Shown: piece by piece, positions 8,718 through 18,009 of the stretch
Layout: the number at the start of each line of letters is the position of its first letter
Position numbering within the stretch: the stretch's first letter is position 1
From: Promethearchaeota archaeon
GTDB taxonomy: Archaea > Asgardarchaeota > Lokiarchaeia > Sigyniarchaeales > Promethearchaeaceae
Length of the DNA stretch: 64,000 nt
Reading direction: 5' to 3'
Assembly: GCA_016933055.1 (NCBI GenBank)
Contig: JAFGBS010000034.1
Span: forward strand, 62,001 to 126,000
Made by a program: the position numbers and the translations under genes
The notes under the pieces: generated by a model
What the model was told of the DNA's origin: nothing
Seen by the model: the letters and a program-made list of their open reading frames with translations, nothing else
Database searches by the model: none

Positions 8718-10190
8718 TCATTTCTTTTCAGGTATGTGGCAATTTATCCATTTTACTTCATTCATAATTTCTCTGTGATTTAGACGAGACACTGTGGCTT
8801 TCAGACCTCTTCCAGATGTCACTTTTGTGATAATCCATTCATAACTTCCGGCATAGTTTATTTTATTCCATAGCCAAAGCAGGAAATCATATGATAAAAT
8901 GGTAATAACTGCAAAAAAGAGAACCCAAACTTCTGCTCCTGGATGAGTCCCCCTTAAAAACTGATCAGAAATCGTGTTTAATCCATATAATCTACTGAAT
9001 AATGGATAAAGGATAGCACGTGGTACAAGCATGTAAATCTGGATTGCAAACATCGTCATTGCTATAATACCCCATTTTCGGAAGTATTTTATGATTGCTC
9101 GATTCCCAAATTTATCTCCTCTACCTCTAAATTCTACCAAACGTAGCATTAATGCAACACAGCCAAGCTGACAGCCTAAGAGTATCAGATAAAATCCCAT
9201 ATTGGGGCGCTCAAATGTGATGTCAAAATTTGGATCAAAGAATATATGAAGAACTGCTGCGGTAAAGATGGCAAACACGCAAATTCCAATATACAAGGGA
9301 GTTTTTTTTGGAGGTTTATCCATTGCAAGAATGATACCCACTATAGAACCAATGAATGTGGTGGTTAAAAAGGGGAAAAAAGGATAGAGATCACCAGCAA
9401 TCAATACTAATAAATAAGTTTTAAATGAAGCATTTACAGATTGGAGTGCTTCACTAGGCCAGGTAAAATGGTAAGGATCGACACCTCCCATATAATTAGT
9501 AAGAAAATCATCGTAATTAGGAGGAATGGTCCAAGGTAAATTATCCACATAATTCCACACAAATGGGGAAGCAACAAAAATAATAACGGTAAGTATGCTT
9601 AAAATAATGATATTTCGTGTAGGTTTTCTCTCCCCGTGATTTAAGAGAATGAAAAATAGCACAATTGCGTGTATTATTTCAGCCCACCCAATTATCTGTA
9701 ATGCTTCTAGCATAAAAATTCGCCTCCAAATGGCTGATACACTGTAAGGATTCACCCACGGGCTTAAAGTGAGTAAATTTTCACCTGATTGTATAACTCT
9801 TCCAAAATATCCGTAATAACCGAATGCTTCCGTAATTCTTCCCGCAATTAGAATTCCCACTCCATTTATCGCACGTTTTAAAAATATTTTAAAAGGGGGT
9901 GTATTTGCTTTAGCACGTTTCATAGCTGTTAAAGAGGTTACAATTCCGCTAATGAGAACAAAGTATCCTGCCCAAGCACCCAAAAATGCCATTACAATAA
10001 ACCATACTGCTAAGAGGGGATGAACGACTTGAAAAATGGTAGAGGGATCAATCCAAGAGTAATCATAGAGATGGTTAAATACATGAAGAAACACCATCAG
10101 CCATATGGCTAATCCACGCTGAAAATCGATGGATGCAAATCTTTCCATTCTTCGGCCGTTATGTACTTGTGAAACTACTTCTTCAGACAT
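8718..10190 (-). CDS. Multi-pass membrane acyltransferase, HGSNAT/DUF1624-like
   Basis: This 490-residue protein has about ten hydrophobic helices. Its N-terminus reads R-F-A-S-I-D-F-Q-R-G-L-A-I-W-L-M-V-F-L-H, the typical opening of DUF1624/heparan-alpha-glucosaminide N-acetyltransferase-like proteins, in which a helix-1 Arg and a conserved His lie in the acyl-transfer region. Members move acetyl groups from cytosolic acetyl-CoA to extracellular sugars. A cell-surface glycan or lipid is therefore the likely substrate, but this is inferred. A TATA-like element (TTTAAATAC on the minus strand, near 10267-10275) lies about 80 bp upstream of the ATG. The gene is not clearly in an operon. Confidence 0.7.
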   Translation of the reverse strand: MSEEVVSQVHNGRRMERFASIDFQRGLAIWLMVFLHVFNHLYDYSWIDPSTIFQVVHPLLAVWFIVMAFLGAWAGYFVLISGIVTSLTAMKRAKANTPPFKIFLKRAINGVGILIAGRITEAFGYYGYFGRVIQSGENLLTLSPWVNPYSVSAIWRRIFMLEALQIIGWAEIIHAIVLFFILLNHGERKPTRNIIILSILTVIIFVASPFVWNYVDNLPWTIPPNYDDFLTNYMGGVDPYHFTWPSEALQSVNASFKTYLLVLIAGDLYPFFPFLTTTFIGSIVGIILAMDKPPKKTPLYIGICVFAIFTAAVLHIFFDPNFDITFERPNMGFYLILLGCQLGCVALMLRLVEFRGRGDKFGNRAIIKYFRKWGIIAMTMFAIQIYMLVPRAILYPLFSRLYGLNTISDQFLRGTHPGAEVWVLFFAVITILSYDFLLWLWNKINYAGSYEWIITKVTSGRGLKATVSRLNHREIMNEVKWINCHIPEKK

Positions 10191-10562
10191 ATTAATTCAC
10201 TTTCAATTCTTCTTCTAATTGAATGAATACTAACTTGAATAATGCAATGATTTCAGCTCAATAGTATTTAAAAAACAGCTTTTAGCGAAGAACCATCACC
10301 AATAGTATTTATTTCAAATTTTCCTCCGTCTGCAAAGCAATATTTAATGAATCAGCCCTTTTGCTATGCTCAAAGGGTGTTTTATGGATGTACCTTGAGG
10401 TGAAAAATATATCACGACCGGGCGATTCCAAAAATCCAGCTAGTCCATCACAATACGACCGCATTTACCTTTGATTAAGATTTTAAAAAAAATTAGTGAA
10501 CTATTCGAAAATCATAATACACTTTGAAATCATGAAAATGAAGAGAACTGAGAATTATCAAA
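10191..10562. other. Intergenic stretch, no gene seen
   Basis: This 372 bp gap lies between two minus-strand genes. It contains the likely promoter of the acyltransferase gene near 10267-10275. A 6-bp hairpin with a 10-nt loop (CCCTTT at 10356-10361, AAAGGG at 10372-10377) is present. No open frame with coding character was seen. Confidence 0.5.
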
Positions 10563-10748
10563 CTAGTTTTTTGACCACTCGTATCCACATCGTCCGCAGA
10601 CGAGCTTCTTTGCATACATCGTCGATAGCCCAGATCCCATTATAAGAGGTTTAGTTTTATCATCCTTCTCATGTATCATAGGTGGAATGGCTCCACATTT
10701 AGCGCATTTGTACAAACGATCAACAACTTCTGTATTTTCTTCAACCAT
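10563..10748 (-). CDS. Small zinc-ribbon protein
   Basis: This 61-residue protein has two Cys pairs, Cys15-x-x-Cys18 and Cys51-x-x-Cys54 (C-A-K-C-G and C-G-R-C-G-Y-E-W), which would bind one zinc ion in a zinc-ribbon fold. The final C-x-x-C-G-Y-E-W resembles TFIIS- and RNA-polymerase-subunit-type ribbons. The role is unknown; small ribbons of this type bind nucleic acid or act as protein docking modules. It is divergent from the GDPD gene at 10856. Confidence 0.75.
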   Translation of the reverse strand: MVEENTEVVDRLYKCAKCGAIPPMIHEKDDKTKPLIMGSGLSTMYAKKLVCGRCGYEWSKN

Positions 10749-10798
10749 ATGCTTATCCCTTTTTTGTGTAATTATGGTGTAATGGCAGAAGTAAACCT

Positions 10799-10809
10799 AA
10801 ATATATAAT
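10799..10809 (+). promoter_or_regulatory. TATA box upstream of the GDPD-SDR operon
   Basis: AAATATATAAT is a strong archaeal TATA element 47-57 bp before the ATG at 10856, predicting a transcript start near 10830. No good Shine-Dalgarno sequence is visible in the short leader. Confidence 0.5.
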
Positions 10810-10855
10810 CTAAATACTTACCCACATGAATTAGCGATATAAGTGAAAGAGTTCG

Positions 10856-11611
10856 ATGGGAAAATCACCAATCATTTTTGCACACAGAGGAGCATCCGGT
10901 TATGAATATGAAAATACGATCTCAGCATTTGATAAAGCAGTAGAATTAGGTGCAAACGGCATTGAAATAGATTGCTGGTTGCTTAAAGATGGTTCAATAG
11001 CAATTCACCATGATAGATTTATTCATACAGCGGGAAAATTTCCGAAAAATATTTCAAAAATGACAAAAGAAGATCTAAATTGCATCCAGTTACCTAACGG
11101 GAGTACCATTCCTTTAATTCAGGAAGTTTTTGGCAGATACAAGACATCTAGGGATTTGAATGGCGTCCCGATCAAATTCAGTATTGATCTTCAAGATCTT
11201 AAAGTTGGAATGGTTCTTGCAAGAATTATCGTGGAATTGAATTTGGTCGATCGAGTGTATCTATGCAGTCATAATGTGGTCTCTCTGCACAGAATTCGAA
11301 AATATCATCCCCGTATAAAACTAATTGCCTCTAACGTCGAAAAAATCGTTAACAAATCAAAATTTCCCTGTGTTCAAGATTTTTCTTCAATAAATATATT
11401 GGCAATTAATCTTGAAGGAAAAATTATTACCGACGCCATACTCGATAAAATTCGAAAATACAGTTATCAAGTTTTTATTTGGGGCCTACACTCAGCAAAT
11501 TCATTACAGAAATGTTTAAAATTCCATCCCAATGCAATTTATACGAATTATCCCGATATTGCATTTGAACTAATAAACCATAACAAGATAAACGATACCT
11601 CTCATGCTTAA
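10856..11611 (+). CDS. Glycerophosphodiester phosphodiesterase family protein
   Basis: This 251-residue protein carries the GDPD signature: His10-Arg-Gly-Ala at the start of the TIM barrel, Y-E-N-T at 18-21, the metal ligands G-I-E-I-D (Glu38, Asp40) and a catalytic H-H-D segment near residue 52. Family members hydrolyse glycerophosphodiesters to glycerol 3-phosphate and an alcohol. There is no signal peptide, so it is cytosolic and probably recycles lipid head groups. In archaea the substrate may be glycerol-1-phosphate-based. The next gene begins 3 bp after the stop, so the two are an operon. Confidence 0.9.
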   Translation: MGKSPIIFAHRGASGYEYENTISAFDKAVELGANGIEIDCWLLKDGSIAIHHDRFIHTAGKFPKNISKMTKEDLNCIQLPNGSTIPLIQEVFGRYKTSRDLNGVPIKFSIDLQDLKVGMVLARIIVELNLVDRVYLCSHNVVSLHRIRKYHPRIKLIASNVEKIVNKSKFPCVQDFSSINILAINLEGKIITDAILDKIRKYSYQVFIWGLHSANSLQKCLKFHPNAIYTNYPDIAFELINHNKINDTSHA

Positions 11612-11614
11612 TTT

Positions 11615-12385
11615 ATGTTATCTGAAAAAATAATACTGGTTTCAGGAGTAGGTGGGGCAATTGGAAATAGTATTGTTAAACATTTAGTTCCTATTTCAAA
11701 TTCTGTTGTAAGTTCGAGTCGCTCAAAGGTATCTACTTTATACGAATATGATGCTATTCCACTGAACTATACTCATATTCCATTGGATTTAACCGAAGAA
11801 AAGAATATCGTAAAGTTATTCCAGATGATAAACCAAAAATTTGGACGTTTAGATGTTTTCATCAACACGATTGGAGGGTCCTTATATTCCCATCGGATTG
11901 AAGATTACCCACTAGAAGAATTCGAAGAAATATTAAAAGTAAATTTAATCAGTGCATTTCTCCTGACCAAACATGCAATTCGTCTTATGAGGGATAACAT
12001 CCCTCTTGGGGGCAATATCATTCATATTATATCTTCTTCATCACGAAAAATTTCTCATAATAAGGCGCCTTATGGAATTGCTAAGGCGGGATTAGCAAAA
12101 TTAGTGAATTATGTGGCTTCTGAAGTAGGTGAATATGATATTCGAGTCAATGGTATTAGTCCGGGTTATATTTTCACACCGAGACATCTACAAGATATTG
12201 AGACGGAAACTAGAAAAACGGGAAAATCGGAACATGAGATTATACGATCTAAATTAAAATTGCAGAAAATTCAACGTAAAATGTATCCAGAGGATCTCTT
12301 ACCATTAGTGGAACTATTAAGTACTACTAAAGTAATCACGGGACAAAACTATAACTGCACGGTGGGAGAAGTGCTAAACTATTAG
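11615..12385 (+). CDS. Short-chain dehydrogenase/reductase (SDR)
   Basis: This 256-residue NAD(P)-dependent oxidoreductase has a Rossmann motif S-G-V-G-G-A-I-G at residues 10-17, in which Ser replaces the usual Thr. A catalytic Y-x-x-x-K is at Tyr153 and Lys157, with Ser residues near 140, and an R-V-N-G-I-S-P-G segment follows as in classical SDRs. It starts 3 bp after the GDPD gene. The genetic linkage suggests a reaction on a glycerol- or lipid-derived alcohol or ketone, but the substrate cannot be deduced. Confidence 0.9.
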   Translation: MLSEKIILVSGVGGAIGNSIVKHLVPISNSVVSSSRSKVSTLYEYDAIPLNYTHIPLDLTEEKNIVKLFQMINQKFGRLDVFINTIGGSLYSHRIEDYPLEEFEEILKVNLISAFLLTKHAIRLMRDNIPLGGNIIHIISSSSRKISHNKAPYGIAKAGLAKLVNYVASEVGEYDIRVNGISPGYIFTPRHLQDIETETRKTGKSEHEIIRSKLKLQKIQRKMYPEDLLPLVELLSTTKVITGQNYNCTVGEVLNY

Positions 12386-12393
12386 AAAACGTA

Positions 12394-13710
12394 TCAAAGA
12401 CTCGATGCTAATCTTTGCACTTCTTTAATCCCCTGGATTTGTCCCCGTTCCCTATAAATATAACCCAAGCCTCGTAATAGCCCAATACCTCGTACTTTAT
12501 CCACTAATTTAGCCATTGTTGAAAACTTCTGTCGATAGGTTAATAAGCGATCCTCCTCGCGCAAAAAACAATCTTCAATGTCGGGAAGAGTGTTTTGACT
12601 GAAATAGGATAAATGTAACAAATTTTCGACTAATTCCAAATCAAATTGCTTCTTTATAATGTCTATTTTTTTCAAGTGCGCGTTTAAATTAAGAATGACG
12701 CCTTCATATTGCATAATATGGGATTCGGGAGGCAAAATAAGCAATCCTTGACGATTGTGCGAGTATTTTATCATACTGTGCGGAATTAAATAGGATAATT
12801 GATCCCTCAAGGTTGTTTCTAAAAGAGAGAGAATTTCCTCGGTGCTTTGCGGGTGTTGCAGATTCATTACAATTATACATGGAATACTAAATACACCATA
12901 GGCTCCTAAACGCTTCGTGAATTTATCTCTCTTCTTAATCTCTTCTTCATTTGATAATAAATTAAGTGAAAAATCCACTGATAGAAAGATTTCGGGGTTT
13001 TTTATGGAAGAGAAATCCGTTTCTACACACATTTGTAACGATTCATAGTCTTTCAAGATCGTTTTCGGATTTAGCATAGAATCTATATCCTCACGAGTTA
13101 AGTATGGTTTTACCCGATTTGATAATTCTATCAGTCGAGAATCTCTTCGAAGCCTAGTATTACTATTTTTGAGTCCCTTGTTTACTTCTACTATAATATC
13201 TCGAAGAATTTGTGGGAGATAGTCCAATTTAAGATTAATTTCTGTGGCTAAAGAGATGTTTATAAACACTATAAGTGATTTCAGTAGATCATCGGGTAAT
13301 TCATGATAATGCACTTCTAATTCGGTATATTCTAAATTTGAAATTTGAAACCACTTAGTGGATTCTATATTAGTGATGCAAATTATTTTATCAGCATAGT
13401 TATTATAAAATCGTTCGGGAATGCCTGCTTGATTAGTAATTTTCAGTTTTGCTCCTGGTTTAAAATGAAACATTCCGATGATTTGGAGCCCACCAGGGAT
13501 TATCCGTAAAATTTCTTCCAGTTCGTTTGGATCTGGTAAACGATAGTTATCATCAGTATCCACATATTTAGAAGCTATTATTGCAGAAATTGCGATGATT
13601 TGATCCGTGCTGGAGGGAAACCCAATTAACCAACCACATGCATTTTTACGTGAAACTTGTGGAGATTTTTCTATAAAATCTTTGATCCACGAACTAACAA
13701 ATATCTTCAT
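12394..13710 (-). CDS. Uncharacterised protein with an N-terminal MPN-like domain lacking JAMM residues
   Basis: I do not recognise this 438-residue protein as a named family. Residues 15-85 have the pattern of an MPN/JAB-like fold: A-C-G-W-L-I-G-F, then hydrophobic strands, then G-L-Q-I-I-G-M-F-H-F-K-P-G. A catalytic JAMM protease needs H-x-H followed by S-x2-D, and this protein has only one His at that place, so the domain is probably not a protease. Catalytically dead MPN domains of this sort occur, for example, in UFSP2 and in scaffold subunits. The C-terminal region (about 200-438) is alpha/beta with no motif I can name. A minus-strand TATA element (13740-13750) lies about 30 bp upstream of the ATG, indicating a leaderless message. 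Confidence 0.5.
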   Translation of the reverse strand: MKIFVSSWIKDFIEKSPQVSRKNACGWLIGFPSSTDQIIAISAIIASKYVDTDDNYRLPDPNELEEILRIIPGGLQIIGMFHFKPGAKLKITNQAGIPERFYNNYADKIICITNIESTKWFQISNLEYTELEVHYHELPDDLLKSLIVFINISLATEINLKLDYLPQILRDIIVEVNKGLKNSNTRLRRDSRLIELSNRVKPYLTREDIDSMLNPKTILKDYESLQMCVETDFSSIKNPEIFLSVDFSLNLLSNEEEIKKRDKFTKRLGAYGVFSIPCIIVMNLQHPQSTEEILSLLETTLRDQLSYLIPHSMIKYSHNRQGLLILPPESHIMQYEGVILNLNAHLKKIDIIKKQFDLELVENLLHLSYFSQNTLPDIEDCFLREEDRLLTYRQKFSTMAKLVDKVRGIGLLRGLGYIYRERGQIQGIKEVQRLASSL

Positions 13711-13738
13711 TTTCTTCTATATAGAACAATAGAGGAGA

Positions 13739-13750
13739 GATATAAAAAAA
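13739..13750. promoter_or_regulatory. TATA-like element that could serve both strands
   Basis: The sequence reads GATATAAAAAAA on the plus strand and TTTTTTTATATC on the minus strand. It is 30-40 bp before the minus-strand start at 13710 and about 35-43 bp before the plus-strand start at 13782. It may be the core promoter for one or both genes. Confidence 0.4.
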
Positions 13751-13781
13751 ATTCTTGGTCTAGGTATCGAAAGAATATATA

Positions 13782-14054
13782 ATGGTTGGATTCTCTTGGT
13801 ACTATATGCCTTTGAAAAAATTTTGGGATTTCATCGATAATATCCGAATTAAACACTTTCTGTTCATGATGGTAACCAGCCTATCATTACTTGTAATTGG
13901 AATTGTGGGAAAAATTGTGATCGTAGATGAATTAATGCTCAGTGGAATTTACTTAACAGCAGTCAATACGTTCCATTGGTGCTTTATTGGAGTAGGTATC
14001 GTATTTGCATTGTTATCCATCGGGACATTATTTGCAATTTTAGACATAGTCTAG
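13782..14054 (+). CDS. Small two-helix membrane protein
   Basis: This 90-residue protein has two clear hydrophobic helices (about residues 26-48 and 62-87) separated by a short loop, with basic residues near the N-terminus. No family is recognised. It lies 110 bp upstream of the MATE-like flippase gene in the same direction, so it may be a small partner of that transporter; this is only positional inference. The frame is short, but its start is well placed behind a TATA-like element. Confidence 0.5.
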   Translation: MVGFSWYYMPLKKFWDFIDNIRIKHFLFMMVTSLSLLVIGIVGKIVIVDELMLSGIYLTAVNTFHWCFIGVGIVFALLSIGTLFAILDIV

Positions 14055-14164
14055 TCTTTTCTGTACAACTGGAAACACTAATTATTTGATCATCTTAAGC
14101 TTTAATTCGAATTCTTCTTTTTTGCGTAAAAAATAATAAAAAATAACCACTATAGTAGCAGATA

Positions 14165-16114
14165 ATGAGTTTCAAACCAGATGAATTAAACCGAATAAAT
14201 ACTCTGTATCCTGAATTATGTAATGCGGATGGACAGATCAATCTGGAAAATGAACATGCAAAGAATTTACTAAGCGATTGGAAAGAACCCAAAGCATTTG
14301 ATAAAATTGGGTACGCAAGACCTCTGGGGGGTTTCTTTTACGAATTTTTTTATTATATACTGGGAACTGTGATTTCTTTGGCAATTTATCCTTTCATTCT
14401 ATCTTTCATGTATCCTTGGCCCGAATCGCAGAGTTATGCAAATCTTGTAGGTGTGATCTTTTTAATATTTGAAAACATATTCAATATCCCCACACAATTT
14501 GCAATAGATCGGTTCGTTGGCGAGTATCGGGTAAAAAACACGCGAAAAATGATTGATTTTATTCGATTTTATACATGGTGGCAGATGATGTCGGGCGTAT
14601 TTATTGTCACAGGATTCTCCTATTACGTTTTTCAGATAATAAATTCAGACAGTACACTGGTTTGGGCAAAATGGCTCATGCTTATTACAATCTCACGAGA
14701 GTATCCTGCCCTTCAGGATTTTTATATAAATTGCATTCGGGGAATGCAAAAATATGATCTTGAAGCCAAACTGAATTTCATCAACCAATTTATCGTCAGT
14801 GCGGTTTTTGAATTTGGTTTTGTAATGTTTGGAAAATATATTATAGGAAGAAATCCTATATACGGACCTCTGGTGGGTATTTCTATAGGATTCGCCATCG
14901 GAACCTATTTGGACGATTTTGTCTCCATCTTCATCAATATGTTTTATTTTTCTAAAATAATAAGACCTCTTGGTTACACTTTAAAAGATTGCTTCATACC
15001 CCAAGTAGAAAAAGATACTATTCTAAAAAGTATAAAATTTGGGATCGTTGTATCTATACCAGGGTTAATTAAAGCTCTTTTCTCCGGAATAACTGCTTTT
15101 TGGTGGTACTCAGCACTTCCAGCATATCTAACATTAATAACTCTCTCTGAATTTGCTGATGGGATTACCAACTACATCAAGATCGGTGGTGGAATTAATA
15201 TACGCCCCACTATATCCGAAGCGTATAATAGCGGACAAAAGAACTTGACGAGTTATTATATTTCTATGTCATGGAAATTCATTATGTTCTTTCTTTTTGC
15301 ATTGGGAACTATTGTAATTGTTTTTCTCCCTTCTTTATTATCAGTGCTACTACAAGTCGCTGGAGCTGAGGAATATGTATTAGCAGTTTTTTTTATTATC
15401 CCGAATTTTATAGCAACTATCATAGAGCAACCCGTAGTAACTGCGGAGGATACCATTTTGGGTGCTAATAAACCTCTATTTAACTCTGCTATCATGATAG
15501 TATCCTATTTTGTGGAGGTATTATTGATATTCTTATCCATAAATGTGTTTAGGATTCATGAGATTTGGGGACTACGAGGTATATTTTGGCTATTACCCTT
15601 AATTCCGTTTATTCCTAATCTTATTAGAATGATCACAAGTTGGATTTATATTGATAAGAAAATCGCTCGAGTCCATATCAAAAAATTTGGATGGCAATCT
15701 TTCATTGCTCCCATAATTCCGGCAATAATTATTGGTGGAATAGGATTTTTATGGACTCATTTGGTGTTTCCTTTCTTATCGGATTTAACAAATAGCCCTT
15801 TAATTGCAGGAGTAATTACGTTAATTTTTGCAATTGTTGGCTGTATGTTATTCATATATTTTCCACTCTATGCGTTATTCGGTGGTTGGGATGAGCACAC
15901 TTTATCAGTATTTCAAGAAGCTACGGAAATATCTGGTCCTTCCCGCATTTTCTTTGGGCCAATCTTTAAGATTTCTAACTGGTTTGTAAAAAAATCTCCT
16001 TTTCATAATCGCTTTCCTATCCCGTATAAAAAAGCACAAGAAGAGGCGTTTGAATTAATGAAAATCCGCCATATTAAGGATAAATTGGTGATGCAAATTT
16101 ATCCACAAAATTAA
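14165..16114 (+). CDS. Polysaccharide-flippase-like (MATE/MVF superfamily) membrane protein
   Basis: This 649-residue protein has about 12-14 membrane helices in two similar halves, as in oligosaccharide flippases of the MATE/MVF superfamily. A soluble N-terminal stretch of about 50 residues precedes helix 1. It is homologous to the second half of the fusion at 37393-40185: both have a charged N-x-R-K motif followed by F-x-x-W-W-x-x-x-S-G-V after helix 2, a G-G-[WF]-D segment near the end, and the C-terminal signature S-P-[FL]-H-N-[RQ]-F-P. It most likely flips lipid-linked glycans or lipids, inferred from fold only. The gene ends 6 bp before the convergent kinase gene. Confidence 0.75.
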   Translation: MSFKPDELNRINTLYPELCNADGQINLENEHAKNLLSDWKEPKAFDKIGYARPLGGFFYEFFYYILGTVISLAIYPFILSFMYPWPESQSYANLVGVIFLIFENIFNIPTQFAIDRFVGEYRVKNTRKMIDFIRFYTWWQMMSGVFIVTGFSYYVFQIINSDSTLVWAKWLMLITISREYPALQDFYINCIRGMQKYDLEAKLNFINQFIVSAVFEFGFVMFGKYIIGRNPIYGPLVGISIGFAIGTYLDDFVSIFINMFYFSKIIRPLGYTLKDCFIPQVEKDTILKSIKFGIVVSIPGLIKALFSGITAFWWYSALPAYLTLITLSEFADGITNYIKIGGGINIRPTISEAYNSGQKNLTSYYISMSWKFIMFFLFALGTIVIVFLPSLLSVLLQVAGAEEYVLAVFFIIPNFIATIIEQPVVTAEDTILGANKPLFNSAIMIVSYFVEVLLIFLSINVFRIHEIWGLRGIFWLLPLIPFIPNLIRMITSWIYIDKKIARVHIKKFGWQSFIAPIIPAIIIGGIGFLWTHLVFPFLSDLTNSPLIAGVITLIFAIVGCMLFIYFPLYALFGGWDEHTLSVFQEATEISGPSRIFFGPIFKISNWFVKKSPFHNRFPIPYKKAQEEAFELMKIRHIKDKLVMQIYPQN

Positions 16115-16120
16115 TTCTTT

Positions 16121-17644
16121 CTAATTAGTTAGATCAATCAATATACCATATATGTCATTTACATTGGTTCCCGTTTGCCCTATTTCTATTGCATCTTCCA
16201 ATTGCTTAAAGAACGAATAGGAATCATTTTCTGAGAGATATTTAGAAATTTCCAAGTCATTGTTCTTTACTTCCTTAAGAGTATCTGTATCGATAATCGC
16301 ACCAGCGGAGGGCGAATTTCCCTCAATTCCATCAAACGCCATTGATAGTACAGCAATATTGAAATTTGGTATAGCCGTCCCATTTAATTCTTCCAAAAGC
16401 GCCAGTAACATTTCTTGGTTTCGACCGCCCTTTCCCTCTCCTTTAACCGTTACCGTGCATTCTCCACTGTTTAGGAAATACAATTTCCTCTTTATTTGCT
16501 CTTGAGAAAACCTGTCAGATAAAATCAATTCTGCAAGTTTTTTCCCCATTGCTTTCGCTTCTCCAAATAATTCTGGGGATAGTAAAGCACGACTTTCATT
16601 ATATCCTTGATTTTCAATGAAATTCCGAATTTCGTTAACAGCTGTGGTTGCAGATCCAATCACCAAATTAGTGATTTTTGAAAAAATCGGATTATTTTGC
16701 TTTGGGGTTTCGCTTAATAATCCGTTTACTCCTTTTCGCAATACGACACGAACGGATTCTGGAACCATATGCACAATGCGATATTTTTCGATAATTTGCC
16801 ATGAAATATTATAAGTACTTGTATCATAGGTAGTAGGACCCGATGCAATAGAATCTATTGGATCTCCTCGTACATCTGAGAGTATCAAACTCACCGCGGT
16901 GCGTGGATGAATAATCCTTGCCAGTTGACCTCCTTTAAAATCAGAGATATGCTTTCTAACCGCATTGATCTCAATTATATTTGCTCCGCTTTCTAACATA
17001 ATAGAGTTTAAGGATTTCAAGGCTGCAATCGTAATCGGTTTTTTTGGGAGAGGCATTAATGCAGAACCTCCACCACTGATAATTACGAGAACTAAAGTAT
17101 CTAGATCTGCTGAACTTGCTAATTTCATTATCCGCTTGGTTCCCTTAATACCATCTTCGTCAGGAATGGGATGAGATGCATATACAATATCAATCTTGCT
17201 GTGAATTCCAGAATCGGATGTATATACGATATGTTCTCCCCAAAGTTCTTCTTGACCCTTAGGTATATTGATACTTCCATAACAAGGCAAAATGTTACCC
17301 ACTTTGGTCAAGACTGCTTTAACAAGACCTGCAGTTGCTTTTCCACCACCTATTATTAGAATTTTCGAATATCGGAGTAAATCATATCGTATGGATTGGG
17401 TAGTTAAACGACTCGAAATCTTCAATTCGGTCCCATTTACGAAAACTGAGTTCTCTATTAATCGATCTGGCATTACTGCTTGTAAACCTTGTATAAATGC
17501 CTTAAGAAGATCCTCACGCATCTGCATGGATTTAGCACTTTTTCCATTTTTTTTTAGTCGATCAAATTCCACTTGTATATTTTTCATCTGAATTTTTGGT
17601 TTTTCCATTCCTTTGACTTCCATAGTTTCTAAATAGAATTTCAC
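16121..17644 (-). CDS. Glycerate 2-kinase, MOFRL family
   Basis: This 507-residue protein matches the MOFRL-type glycerate kinase that converts D-glycerate to 2-phosphoglycerate with ATP. Landmarks are G-G-G-K-A-T-A near residue 97, S-G-G-G-S-A-L near 190, S-G-E-C-T-V-x-V-K-G-x-G-K-G-G-R-N-Q-E in the MOFRL domain near 400 and S-M-A-F-D-G-I-E-G-N-S-P-S-A-G-A near 440. It is about 50 residues longer than usual, mainly at the N-terminus, where Met8 or Met13 may be the true start. In archaea this enzyme feeds the modified Entner-Doudoroff pathway or serine and glycerol use. It stands alone, convergent with the flippase gene. Confidence 0.93.
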   Translation of the reverse strand: MKFYLETMEVKGMEKPKIQMKNIQVEFDRLKKNGKSAKSMQMREDLLKAFIQGLQAVMPDRLIENSVFVNGTELKISSRLTTQSIRYDLLRYSKILIIGGGKATAGLVKAVLTKVGNILPCYGSINIPKGQEELWGEHIVYTSDSGIHSKIDIVYASHPIPDEDGIKGTKRIMKLASSADLDTLVLVIISGGGSALMPLPKKPITIAALKSLNSIMLESGANIIEINAVRKHISDFKGGQLARIIHPRTAVSLILSDVRGDPIDSIASGPTTYDTSTYNISWQIIEKYRIVHMVPESVRVVLRKGVNGLLSETPKQNNPIFSKITNLVIGSATTAVNEIRNFIENQGYNESRALLSPELFGEAKAMGKKLAELILSDRFSQEQIKRKLYFLNSGECTVTVKGEGKGGRNQEMLLALLEELNGTAIPNFNIAVLSMAFDGIEGNSPSAGAIIDTDTLKEVKNNDLEISKYLSENDSYSFFKQLEDAIEIGQTGTNVNDIYGILIDLTN

Positions 17645-18009
17645 TAATACGGATTTATCGATTCATTATTTTATATCTTCATTGGTTGCAATATTGCATC
17701 CATAAGGACCCTTGAAAGTAATAAAATTTCATATAGTTCCCGCATTTTATCTGATTCATTCTATTTTTTTGTTCAGTATTCTAAATAATGAATTTTTATA
17801 GCTTTTTTTTAATCCTACTCTTTTTTTCCTTGGATTACAGTTATAAAGATCATTCCTTCGGCAATAATTTTTTCCTTTATAATACCGTAATTCCTATCAT
17901 TCACTTTTTTTTAACACAAAAAGTTTTAAAAAACTAAAATTAAAATGAATCTGATCCTCAAGGATTGTACTAAAATCTATGATAAATCCTTATTTTACAA
18001 AAATAAAAA
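17645..18009. other. Intergenic stretch, no gene seen
   Basis: This very AT-rich 365 bp gap separates divergent genes and presumably carries both promoters. CTTTATAATACC at 17875-17886 and TCCTTATTTT near 17985-17995 are TATA-like for the plus-strand gene. Several T-runs are present. No coding frame or RNA gene was recognised. Confidence 0.4.
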
